A stretch of 64,000 bases of DNA, from positions 372,001 through 436,000 of the forward strand of contig CAWIQF010000001.1 in NCBI GenBank assembly GCA_963838205.1. The letters are read 5' to 3'. The position numbers and the translations under genes are program-made. Source of the DNA: CAIVVT01 sp963838205 (GTDB lineage: Bacteria > Acidobacteriota > Terriglobia > Bryobacterales > Bryobacteraceae). This document shows positions 40,781 through 50,082 of this stretch, piece by piece. Position 1 is the stretch's first letter; each line of letters begins with the position of its first letter. The notes under the pieces are model-generated. The model had not been told where the DNA came from and did no database searches. It worked only from the letters and a program-made list of their open reading frames with translations.

Positions 40781-43700
40781 TCAGTGAGCCGGGACCTCGG
40801 CGCTGAGCTTGCCCTCGCCAGGGGCGGCGGCCATCTGGTCGTAGATCCGCCAGCGGTTCATGACGTCGGCCTGGGCATCGGCCAGCAGCCGGCGGGCGTC
40901 ATCGGGACGGCTATGCACCAGCATCGTGTAGCGGGTCTCGTTGTAGATGTACTTTTCCAGCGGCAGCGCGGGCGCCTTCGAGTCCAGGACAAACGGGTTC
41001 TTACCCTCGGCCACCAGCGCCGGATTGTAGCGGAACAGCGGCCAGTAGCCGGTCTGCACGGCGAGCTTGGATTGATCCAGCGCGTGCACCAGATCGTAGC
41101 CGTGAGCGATGCACGGCGAGTAGGCGATGATGATCGACGGCCCGTTCCACTTCTCCGCCTCGAGGAACGCCTTGACCGACTGCATGTCGTTGGCGCCCAT
41201 GGCGACGCGCGCCACGTAGACGTTGCCGTAGGTCACCGCCATCATCCCCAGGTCCTTCTTGGCCGACTGTTTGCCGCCGGCCGCGAACTTTGCCACCGCG
41301 CCGCGCGGTGTGGCCTTCGACATCTGCCCGCCCGTGTTGGAGTAAACTTCCGTATCCATCACCAGGACGTTTACGTTGCGCCCCGAGGCCAGCACGTGGT
41401 CCAGGCCGCCGTAGCCGATGTCGTAGGCCCAGCCGTCTCCGCCCAGGATCCAGACGCTTTTTTTGACCAGTGAGTCGGCCACCGCCAGCAGATCGCGGCA
41501 ATACGCCGCAACTCCGTTGGTAGTGACGGCCAGCCACGCCTGGACGCGCTGCTTCAGCTCCGCGATGCGCTTCCTTTGTTCAAAGATGCCCGCCTCGACG
41601 CTCTGGTCGGCTTTCAGAATCGACTCAGCCAGCGCTTCGCCGATCTGCACGGCGTAGCGCTCCACCAGCAGCCGCGCATAGACGTTCTGCTGGTCCACGG
41701 CCAGCCGCAGGCCCAGGCCGAACTCGGCGTTGTCTTCAAATAGCGAGTTGGACCACGCCGGACCGAGACCCTGGAGGTTGGCGGCGTACGGCGTGGTGGG
41801 CAGGTTGCCACCGTAAATCGAGGAGCAGCCCGTCGCGTTGCCGATGAGCGTCCGGTCGCCGAACAGTTGCGTCAGCAGTTTGATATACGGCGTTTCTCCG
41901 CAGCCCGAGCAGGCGCCGGAGAATTCGAACAGCGGCTGGAACAGTTGTAGGTCCTTCACCTGGTTCGGCGAAAGCTTATTGCGGTCGAATTCCGGCAGCG
42001 TGAGGAAGAAATCCCAGTTGGCGGCCTCGGTGGCGCGCAGCGGAGCCTGCTCCTGCATGTTGATGGCGCGGCGCTTGGTGTCGCTCTTGTCCTTCACCGG
42101 GCAGGCTTGCACGCACAGCCCGCAGCCGGTGCAATCCTCGGGCGCCACCTGCAGGCTGTAGGCCAGCTGCTTGTAATCTTTCCACCGCGCCTCGACCGCC
42201 TTGAACGATTCCGGCTGGCCGGCCAGGCTCCGCCGGTCGAAGATCTTGGCCCGGATCGTCGCATGCGGGCACACCAGCACGCACTTGCCGCACTGGATGC
42301 ACAGCTTCTCGTCCCACACCGGGATCTCGAGTGCGATGTTGCGCTTCTCCCACGCCGCGGTGCCCGTCGGGAACGTGCCGTCCACCGGCATCGCGGAGAC
42401 CGGCAGCATATCGCCGTCGCCGGAGATGATCGGTCCCAGGACGTTCCGCACGAACTCCGGCGCCTGCGCCGGCACCGGCGGCCGCAGTTCGGTCGTGCTG
42501 GTCGCAGTGGCCGGAATCTTCACTTCGGATAGCCGGTCGATGGTCCGGTCCACGGCGGCGAAATTCTTCTGCACCACCGATTCCCCGCGCTTGCCATACG
42601 TTTTGACGATCGATTTCTTGATTTGCGCGATCGCCTCTTCCCGCGGCAGAACGCCGCTGATGGCGAAGAAGCAGGTCTGCATCACGGTGTTGATGCGCGA
42701 GCCCATGCCGGTCTCTTTCGCCACTTCGTAGGCGTCGATGACGTACAGCTTGAGGTGCTTCTCGATGAGTGCAGCCTGCACCGGCCGCGGGAGTTGATCC
42801 CACACCGCTTCCGGCGCGAACGGCGCGTTCAGCAGAACCGTCGCCCCCGGCTCGGCGTAGCGCAGCATGTCGATGCGCTCGAGGAACGAATACAGGTGGC
42901 AGGCCACGAAACTGGCGTGCGAGATGAGATACGTGCTGCGGATCGGCCGCGGGCCGAAGCGCAGGTGGGAGATCGTGATCGAGCCGGACTTCTTCGAATC
43001 GTAGACGAAGTAGCCCTGCGCGTAGTTGTCGGTTTCCTCCCCGATGATCTTCACCGAATTCTTGTTGGCCCCGACCGTGCCGTCCGCGCCCAGGCCGAAA
43101 AAGAGGGCCCGTACGCCGTTCAGGATCCTCGGTCGAAAACGTCGGATCGCACTTCAGCGAAGTGAACGTGACGTCGTCGTCGATGCCCACGGTGAAGTGA
43201 TTCTTCGGCGCCGGCTTGGCCGCTTCGTCGAACACCGCCTTGACCATCGCCGGCGTGAATTCTTTCGACGACAGGCCGTAGCGCCCGCCGATCACTCGCG
43301 GCATCGCGGCAAACGGCAGCGTGCCCGCCGTCTGGGCCTCGCTCAGCGCCGTGATGACGTCCAAATACAGCGGCTCGCCCGGTCCGCCCGGTTCCTTCGT
43401 GCGTTCCAGAACCGCCAGCGTTTTCACGCTCTTCGGCAGCGCCGCCAGAAAGTGCTGGATCGAAAACGGCCGATACAGCCGCACTTTGAGCAGCCCGACC
43501 TTCTCGCCCTGCGCCGTCAACGCCTCCACCGCCTCGTGCGCCGTCTCCGCGCCCGAGCCCATCAGCAGCACCACGCGCTCGGCATCGGGCGCGCCTTCGT
43601 ACTGGAACAGCTCGTACTTCCGGCCCACGACCTGCTCGAAGCGCCGCATTGCCTTCTCGACGCACGCCGGGCATTTATCGTAGAACGGATTGACCGTCTC

Positions 43701-44391
43701 GCGCGCCTGGAAATACACGTCGGGGTTCTGCGCCGTGCCGCGCAGCACCGGATGATCCGGCGACAGCGCCCGCGCCCGGTGCGCCTGGATCAGTTCGTCC
43801 GGCAGCATGTCGCGCATGTCGTCTTCGGTCAATTGCTCGATCTTCGCTACCTCGTGCGAGGTGCGGAAGCCGTCGAAAAAGTGGATGAAGGGCACCCGCG
43901 CTGCGAGCGTGGCCGCCTGCGCGATCAGCGCCATGTCCATCACTTCCTGCACCGAGTTGGAGGCCAGCATGCCCCACCCCGTGGCCCTCACGCCCATCAC
44001 GTCCTGGTGGTCGCCGAAGATCGACAGCGCATGCGTCGCCAGGCTCCGCGCCGCCACGTGGAACACGGTCGCCGTCGAGCTCGCCGGCGATCTTGTACAT
44101 GTTCGGAATCATCAGCAGCAGGCCCTGCGCCGAGGTGAACGTCGTCGTCAGCGCGCCCGCTTGCAGCGCGCCGTGCACCGCGCCCGCGGCGCCGCCTTCG
44201 CTCTGCATTTCTACAACGCTCGGTATCGCGCCCCAGATGTTCGGCTTGCCTTCGGACGACCATTGATCCGACCACTCGCCCATCGGCGAGGAGGGCGTGA
44301 TCGGGTAGATCGCAATTACTTCGTTCGTCTTGTGGGCCACATAGGCTGCCGCTTCATTCCCATCCAGGGTGATCTTGATTCTTGATGTCAT
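40781..44391 (-). pseudogene. nifJ: Pyruvate:ferredoxin (flavodoxin) oxidoreductase with two frameshifts
   Basis: NifJ converts pyruvate and CoA to acetyl-CoA and CO2, reducing ferredoxin. The frame starts ITLDGNEAAAYVAHKTNEV (44391) and breaks near 44069-44080 after MYKIAGEL, resuming as TVFHVAARSLATHALSIFGD. It breaks again near 43105-43115 after PTFSTEDP, resuming as VRALFFGLGADGTVGANKNS. Removing one base at each site gives 3609 nt, 1202 aa, the normal length. Ferredoxin motifs CIQCGKCVLVCP and CTGCGLCVQACP and the TPP site IGNATGCSSIYGG are intact. Perfect conservation elsewhere suggests indel errors rather than old decay. Confidence 0.92.
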
Positions 44392-44650
44392 TGGAAAAAG
44401 GACTCGTCTTGATTCTACTGCAATCTGGATACCATTTCATTGTTTCAGAGCCGAAGGTCCCTATGTGGTGGGCGCTCCACAGCTTTGCACTGTCGGCGGG
44501 GATCGCATTCCGGCTGTTCTTGGGCCAGATGCCCCAATCGCCGATCCCGGTTTCGCAAATGGATTCATAAGCGTTGTTTGATATGCCCCACTCGCGCTCT
44601 GCCGCTCGAATTCCGGCGACGTTGGCGGAACGCTTTGATAAGATCGGCTC

Positions 44651-45160
44651 ATGTCTGCACGCAAGCCGGTTCTCCGCCGCGCTGCACTGGCAGCCGCGGT
44701 TGCCCTTTTCATCGTCGGCCTCGCTGCTGCCATCGACACGCGCGAGGCCGCGCCCAGGTTTCGCGCCAAGAGCCTCGATGGCGAGCAGTTCTCGAACGAA
44801 TCGCTCAAAGGCAAAGTCGTCCTGCTGCAGTTCTGGGCCACCTGGTGCGGCTTCTGCCGCCGCGATCAGCCGGTGGTGGACGCCATCGTCCACGACTTTG
44901 AGAGCCAGGGCCTGGTGGTCCTCGCGGTCAACGTAGGCGAATCGAAATCCAAGATTAAAAGCTACCTGGAAGGCTCGCCGCGCGCCTGCAAAATCGTGGC
45001 CACCGAGGATACCAACCTCGCCGCCCTGTTCGCGGCGCACGCTTATCCGCTCTACGTTCTGATCGACCGCGACGGCACGATTGCCGGCACGCAGCGCGGC
45101 GCGGGCGGGGCCGAAGCGCTGCGGGAGTTGTTGGCCAAAGCGGGATTGAAATCCGAGTAG
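44651..45160 (+). CDS. TlpA-like exported thioredoxin-fold protein
   Basis: A 169-aa membrane-anchored or secreted thiol oxidoreductase. An N-terminal helix (LAAAVALFIVGLAAAI) is followed by the thioredoxin domain with FWATWCGFCRRDQP and the cis-proline AAHAYPLYVLIDRDG. It resembles TlpA/ResA proteins that reduce disulfides in the periplasm, for instance during cytochrome c maturation; the multihaem cytochrome at 27006 is a conceivable client. Divergent from nifJ across 259 bp. Confidence 0.88.
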   Translation: MSARKPVLRRAALAAAVALFIVGLAAAIDTREAAPRFRAKSLDGEQFSNESLKGKVVLLQFWATWCGFCRRDQPVVDAIVHDFESQGLVVLAVNVGESKSKIKSYLEGSPRACKIVATEDTNLAALFAAHAYPLYVLIDRDGTIAGTQRGAGGAEALRELLAKAGLKSE

Positions 45161-45637
45161 ACGCCACTCGCGCCACGAGTCCGCATCCGCGCCGGCGCCG
45201 CCGGCAACCCACCACCGCAGCACGCCTGCTGGCCGGTCGAGCGTGCGGGCGCATCCACAACCCGTACCAGCCGGCATGGGAACGCGTGTCCCATTGCTGA
45301 CTTTCAAATCGGAATCGATTGGATCTGCCGCAAATGGCGATACGCTTGAATCAGGTAACGCCTGGAAGTTTACGGCGGCCGATCGTGGAAAGCGGGTCGC
45401 CTGGGGCAGCGGGCGATTCGCCGGCTTCTGGCGCGAACGGGAATGGCGCGGTCTACGGCGCGAGTAGACGCCGCCTTGCACATCCGTTTCAAACGGAGAG
45501 GGCCATTCTTGTTTTGGCGATCGATGCCGACGGAGGTGGAACCACATCGTGCACGCTGACCCCAGGCCCGCGGCGGCTCCGCGTCGCGCAGCCGCCGGCT
45601 GACTCATCGCTTTTCCATTGGAACCTGCTCCCCAGCG
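45161..45637. other. Gene-free region upstream of the HutI-like gene
   Basis: Nothing coding is supported in these 477 bp. Long open frames exist but are shadows of GC-rich sequence without domains. The region presumably holds the promoter of the 45638-48746 gene group. Confidence 0.45.
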
Positions 45638-46909
45638 ATGAGCGCGCTACTAGTTCGCGGAGCCCGCCAGTTGCTCACGATGCGCGGCCCCGCCGGACCA
45701 CGCCGCGGGCCGCAAATGAAGGACTTGGGCGTGATCCCCGACGGCGCCATTCTGATTGTCGACGGCGTCATTCAGGAAAGCGGCCCAGCGCGCCGAGTGG
45801 AGAATCTCGCCGCCGCCCGCAGCGCTTCCGAACTCGACGTCGCCGGCAAGGTCGTCCTGCCCTCGTTCGTCGATCCGCTCTCCTTCGTCACCGGGCTGCC
45901 CGTGCACGGAGCCGCGCTCGACCCCGACTCGCCGGCCCAGCCCCGCTCGCCCGCCGTCGAGCGCCAGGTCGAGGAGTCGTTAACCCGCCAGTGCCGCGCC
46001 GCCCCCGCCGGAAAGCTCGCCTTTCATGCCGCCCGCGTGCTCCAGGAGATGGTGCGGCACGGCACCGGCACTGTGGAAATCCACGCCGGCATCGGATTGG
46101 AAGAAAACCCCGGCTCGAAAGCACTGCGCGCCACTTCGCGCCTCGAGGGCGGCCCCATCGACGTCACGCACTCGCTGCTGCTCGCCCAGCCCGGGCTCAG
46201 CGAATTCGAGGGCCTCGAGGCCGACTACGTCCGCTGGGTGGCCGACCTGCTCCTGCCGCGACTGGCCCGCCGCGACCCGGTCCAGGCGGCTTGCGTGTGC
46301 CTCGGTTTCGGCATCCTCGACGATTATTCGGCCAACGATTGCCTGGCTGTGGCCGGACGCCTCGGGCTGCGGCTCGGCGTCTCGCGCGGCCCACTCGCCG
46401 CGGACTCCGCCGTCGAACTCGCCCTCAGCGCCCGCGCCGCCTCGATCTCCGGCCTCTCCCATCTCTCTGAAAACGCCCGCCTGGCGCTGGCCGAATCCAC
46501 CACCGCGGCCATCCTCCGGCCGACTCTCAGCTACAACCGCTGGCGCGATCCCGAACCGGCCCGCGAGCTGATCGACGCCGGCGCCATCGTCGCCCTGGCC
46601 ACCGGCTGGCACCCCGTCTTCTCGCCCATCGCCAGCATGCCCATGATCCTCTCGCTGGCTTGCACGCTCTACGCCATGAAGCCCGCCGAAGCCCTCACCG
46701 CGGCCACCGTCAACAGCGCCGCTGCGCTGGGCCTGCTCGATCGCTGTGGAACCCTCGAGCCCGGCAAGCAGGGCGATTTCCTGGTGCTCGCGGTGCCCGA
46801 CTTCCGCGACCTGCCCGTCCTGGTCGGCGTCAACCCCGTTGAAGCGGTCGTGAAACGCGGCGCGGTAGTCTGGCAGAGAGGCGAAGTCACGTGGCCCCAG
46901 GGATCCTAG
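45638..46909 (+). CDS. HutI-like amidohydrolase with degraded metal site
   Basis: A 423-aa relative of imidazolonepropionase, the enzyme that opens the imidazolone ring in histidine breakdown. It opens with LLVRGARQLLTMRGPAGPRRG and follows the HutI fold to the end. The HxH motif after the first barrel strand is replaced (VDPLSFVTG instead of VDPHTH), and the late Asp is replaced by Gly (LATGWHPVFSP for ATDxNPG); the His of SHLSENA may remain. Catalysis by the usual Zn/Fe mechanism is doubtful. It overlaps ftcD by 19 bp, so it is coupled to the next step of the Hut pathway. Confidence 0.75.
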   Translation: MSALLVRGARQLLTMRGPAGPRRGPQMKDLGVIPDGAILIVDGVIQESGPARRVENLAAARSASELDVAGKVVLPSFVDPLSFVTGLPVHGAALDPDSPAQPRSPAVERQVEESLTRQCRAAPAGKLAFHAARVLQEMVRHGTGTVEIHAGIGLEENPGSKALRATSRLEGGPIDVTHSLLLAQPGLSEFEGLEADYVRWVADLLLPRLARRDPVQAACVCLGFGILDDYSANDCLAVAGRLGLRLGVSRGPLAADSAVELALSARAASISGLSHLSENARLALAESTTAAILRPTLSYNRWRDPEPARELIDAGAIVALATGWHPVFSPIASMPMILSLACTLYAMKPAEALTAATVNSAAALGLLDRCGTLEPGKQGDFLVLAVPDFRDLPVLVGVNPVEAVVKRGAVVWQRGEVTWPQGS

Positions 46910-47871
46910 CCGGCCGCCTGGTCGAATGCGTTCCGAATTTCAGCGCAGGGCGCGATGCCCGCGTCATCGCCGCCATCGCCCGCGCCGCCTCCGCCGTGCC
47001 CGGCATACTGCTTCTGGATCTGCAGACCGACGCCGATCACAACCGCTCCGTGCTGACCTTCGCCGGCCCGCCCGACGCGGTCCTCGAAGCCGCCGTCGCC
47101 TCGGCCGGCGTCGCCGCCCGGCTCATCGACATGACCCTTCATGCTGGCGTCCATCCGCGTGTTGGCGCGGCCGACGTGGTCCCCTTCGTGCCGTTGCGCG
47201 GCGTCACCCTGGAGGAATGCGCCGCTCTGGCCTGGTCCGCCGGCGAGCAGCACTGGCGGCGTAACGGCGTGCCGGTCTATTTTTACGACGCCGCCGCCCG
47301 CCGCCCCGACCGCACGCGCCTTGAGCAGATCCGCCAGGGCGGCTTCGCGTTTCTGCAAACCGCCGCCCTCGCCGACGAATACCGGCGCCCCGATGTCGGC
47401 GGGCCCGCGCTGCATCCAACCGCCGGCGCATCCATCATCGGCGCGCGCAAACTCCTGGTCGCCTACAACGTGAATCTGCAAACGCCCGACGTCGCCGTCG
47501 CCCGCCGCATCGCCCGCCTCATCCGCGACTCCTCGGGCGGTCTGCCCGGCGTCAAAGCGCTCGGCGTGTTCCTGGAAAGCCGCGGCCTGGCCCAGGTCAC
47601 CACCACCATCACCGACTTCGAGCTCGCGCCCGTCCACGTCGTCTTCCACGCCATTTCTGACGCCGCGACGCGCGAAGGAGTCGGCATCGCGGGCTCGCAG
47701 TTGATCGGCCTGCTCCCGCGCCAGGCGCTGGAGATGGCCGGTCCCACCGATTTCCGCTGGGAGCGCTGGGACGATTCGATGGTCCTCGAAACGCGCCTCG
47801 AAATGGCCGCATCGGGACAACTTCGCATCCCCGGGCTGGCATCCGACCTGCCCGGTTTATCATCTGAATAG
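46891..47871 (+). CDS. ftcD: Glutamate formimidoyltransferase
   Basis: A 326-aa enzyme moving the formimino group of formiminoglutamate to tetrahydrofolate. It starts at GTG 46891 and shows LVECVPNFSAGRD, then DADHNRSVLTFAG and HAGVHPRVGAADVVPFVP with the catalytic His, all strongly conserved. It lacks the cyclodeaminase half found in animal FTCD. It overlaps the HutI-like gene and lies 2 bp before lipA, so all three are probably one transcript. Confidence 0.9.
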   Translation: MAPGILAGRLVECVPNFSAGRDARVIAAIARAASAVPGILLLDLQTDADHNRSVLTFAGPPDAVLEAAVASAGVAARLIDMTLHAGVHPRVGAADVVPFVPLRGVTLEECAALAWSAGEQHWRRNGVPVYFYDAAARRPDRTRLEQIRQGGFAFLQTAALADEYRRPDVGGPALHPTAGASIIGARKLLVAYNVNLQTPDVAVARRIARLIRDSSGGLPGVKALGVFLESRGLAQVTTTITDFELAPVHVVFHAISDAATREGVGIAGSQLIGLLPRQALEMAGPTDFRWERWDDSMVLETRLEMAASGQLRIPGLASDLPGLSSE

Positions 47872-47873
47872 CC

Positions 47874-48746
47874 GTGCTCGTTTCCATCGACACCGGTTCC
47901 GCCAAACCCACGCGCCCGCGCTGGCTGCGCGCGCCCGCGCCGGCCGGCGACAACTACCGCGATCTGAAGACGCTCGTAGACGGCCTGAATCTCCACACCG
48001 TCTGCGAGAGCGCCGCCTGCCCCAACGTCGGCGAATGTTGGAATCATCGCACCGCCACGTTCATGATTCTGGGCAACGTCTGCACCCGCCGCTGCGGTTT
48101 CTGCAATGTGCAGAAGGGCGTCCCGCTGGAGGTCGACCTCGACGAGCCGCGTCGCGTCGCCGCGGCTTGCGCCGCCCTCGGCCTGCGCTACGCCGTCGTC
48201 ACCAGCGTCAATCGCGACGACCGCCCCGATGGCGGCGGCGCCCTTTTCGCCGCCACCATCCGCGCCATTCGCGAGCGCATCCCGGGCTGCAAAGTGGAGG
48301 TCCTGATCCCCGACTTCCAGGGCTCCCGCGAAGCCCTGGCGCTGGTGCTGGACGCCGCGCCCGACGTCTTGAACCACAACATCGAGACCGTGCCGCGGCT
48401 CTACCGCGAAGTGCGCTTCGGCGCGCGTTATGCGCGTTCTATTGAACTCCTGCGCCGCGCGTCGGAGATGTGCCCCGCGATTCCAACCAAATCCGGCCTC
48501 ATGCTCGGCCTCGGCGAAAGCTCGGAGGAAGTCCTGGCCGTGTTGCGCGACCTGCGCGCCGCGGGCGTCCGCGTCGTCACCATCGGCCAGTACCTGCGCC
48601 CCACGGCCGCCCATCTGCCGGTGCTGCGCTATGTTCCGCCCGAGGAGTTCCTCATGTATCGCGACGCGGGCCTGGCGCTCGGCTTTTCCCACGTCGAATC
48701 CGGGCCGCTCGTCCGCAGCAGCTACCACGCCGAGCAAGCGCTCTAG
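47874..48746 (+). CDS. lipA: Lipoyl synthase
   Basis: A 290-aa radical-SAM enzyme inserting two sulfurs into protein-bound octanoyl groups. It starts at GTG 47874, two bp after the ftcD stop. The auxiliary cluster ligands are in CESAACPNVGECW and the radical-SAM cluster in CTRRCGFCNV; the C-terminal RSSYHA gives the Ser ligand region (GPLVRSSYHAEQ). It activates lipoate-dependent dehydrogenases and the glycine cleavage system. Confidence 0.95.
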   Translation: MLVSIDTGSAKPTRPRWLRAPAPAGDNYRDLKTLVDGLNLHTVCESAACPNVGECWNHRTATFMILGNVCTRRCGFCNVQKGVPLEVDLDEPRRVAAACAALGLRYAVVTSVNRDDRPDGGGALFAATIRAIRERIPGCKVEVLIPDFQGSREALALVLDAAPDVLNHNIETVPRLYREVRFGARYARSIELLRRASEMCPAIPTKSGLMLGLGESSEEVLAVLRDLRAAGVRVVTIGQYLRPTAAHLPVLRYVPPEEFLMYRDAGLALGFSHVESGPLVRSSYHAEQAL

Positions 48747-48793
48747 CGCCCGCACCTCGCCCCGCCCTCGGCTTACACTAACAACTGATCCTC

Positions 48794-49735
48794 ATGACGC
48801 CTGAATTGATCGAGCCCGGCCTGTGGCGCATCCCGCTCGCCATGCCCGTTGGGCCCGCCTTCGTCAACGTCTACCTGCTGCGCGCCGCCGACGGCTGGAT
48901 TCTGATCGACACCGGCATGGGTTTTCCGCCGGTCTTCGCCGAACTCGCCGCCGCCTTGGCCCACGCCGGCGTCGAGCCCGCGCAACTCCGCCAGATCCTA
49001 CTGACGCACGTCCACCCCGACCACTCCGGCAACGCACCCCAACTTGCGAGCCTGAGCGGCGCTCCCATCCGCGTGCACCGCGCCGACGTCGATCTGCTCG
49101 AGTGGATCCTCCGCCTAGGCGCCGCCGACCGCACCGGGGAAACTCTGCTCGCCGCCGGCGCCGACCCCGGCCGCGTCGCCGAAGTCGTCGCCGCCGCCGC
49201 GCGTCTGTTCGGCCTTTTTCCGCCGCTTCCCGGCGCCCTTTTCCTGAACCATGGCGACTCGTTCCCCACCGCCCTCGGGACCCTGGAAGTGATTCATACT
49301 CCCGGTCATTCCCCCGGCCACGTGTGCTTCTATCTGCCCGCGCGCGGTCTGCTGTTCTCCGGCGACACCGTGCTCCTGGAGATCTTCCCCCACATCGGCT
49401 ATATCGATGGCCACGATTGCTTTGGAGACTTCCTGCTGGCCCTCGACCGGCTCCAGGCGCTGCCCGGCGCCCGTGTCCTGCCGGCCCACGGTCAGCCTTT
49501 CGAAGATTTGGACGCCTGGTGCCTGCGCACCCGCGCCGAGGCCCTGCGCCGGCTCGAGCGCGTGCGGTCCCTGGCCGCCGCAGGCCTGAATCCCGCCCAG
49601 ATCGTCAACCGCATCTGGCAGCGCGACCTGCGCGCCATCGACTACCAGTTGGCCCTGACCTCGGTTCTCGCCCAACTGGCCTACCGCGACCGCCCGGTCA
49701 CGGAACAAACCGCCGGCCATTCGCGTCTTCCTTGA
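48794..49735 (+). CDS. MBL-fold metallohydrolase
   Basis: A 313-aa metallo-beta-lactamase-fold protein. The metal motif is LLTHVHPDHSGN (HxHxDH), with IHTPGHSPGHVCFY, GLLFSGDTVL and LPAHGQPFED giving the later His, Asp and His ligands. A C-terminal helical domain with LRRLERVRSLAAAG and NPAQIVNRIW is the winged-helix-like tail of the MBLAC2/LACTB2 type. No signal peptide. Substrate unknown; thioesters and RNA are possible for this subgroup. Confidence 0.85.
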   Translation: MTPELIEPGLWRIPLAMPVGPAFVNVYLLRAADGWILIDTGMGFPPVFAELAAALAHAGVEPAQLRQILLTHVHPDHSGNAPQLASLSGAPIRVHRADVDLLEWILRLGAADRTGETLLAAGADPGRVAEVVAAAARLFGLFPPLPGALFLNHGDSFPTALGTLEVIHTPGHSPGHVCFYLPARGLLFSGDTVLLEIFPHIGYIDGHDCFGDFLLALDRLQALPGARVLPAHGQPFEDLDAWCLRTRAEALRRLERVRSLAAAGLNPAQIVNRIWQRDLRAIDYQLALTSVLAQLAYRDRPVTEQTAGHSRLP

Positions 49736-49752
49736 CACGGGAGTTCCCGACA

Positions 49753-49944
49753 ATGATTTATATCTTGCTTTTCCTGATTCTGGCCGTGCTCTGCTGGCCG
49801 CTGGCCCTGATCGCGCTGGTCCTGTGCCCGCTGATCTGGCTGCTGCTGCTGCCTTTTCGCATCCTCGGCTTGGCCGTCGGCGGCGTTCTCGATATGATCG
49901 GCGCGCTCTTTTCCCTGCCCGCCCGCATCCTCCGCGGCATCTGA
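49753..49944 (+). CDS. Small two-helix membrane protein
   Basis: A 63-aa protein almost entirely hydrophobic: MIYILLFLILAVLCWPLALI, followed by ALVLCPLIWLLLLPFRILGL and an amphipathic tail ending SLPARILRGI. GGGAG lies about 10 nt before ATG 49753. It is 17 bp from the MBL gene. Similar short proteins are frequently annotated in acidobacteria, without known function. Confidence 0.6.
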   Translation: MIYILLFLILAVLCWPLALIALVLCPLIWLLLLPFRILGLAVGGVLDMIGALFSLPARILRGI

Positions 49945-50082
49945 GGCCGAGCCGCGCCGCGCCTCCGGGCGCCCCAAATGGGACTTGACGGCTTATGTAT
50001 CCTTAGGGTGGGAAGCTGTAATCGCCGCGGATCGGCGGGTTTGCTCCCACCATCCTCCGTCTAGTAGCCTGAAACCGTCTCT

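Noticed and set aside
43054..44080. Programmed frameshifting in nifJ
   Set aside because: No slippery heptamer with a downstream structure was seen at either break, and NifJ is not known to use recoding.
48823..49752. Long Arg-rich frame merging into the small membrane protein at 49753
   Set aside because: It is a shadow of the MBL gene; only the part from ATG 49753 has a ribosome-binding site and sensible protein.
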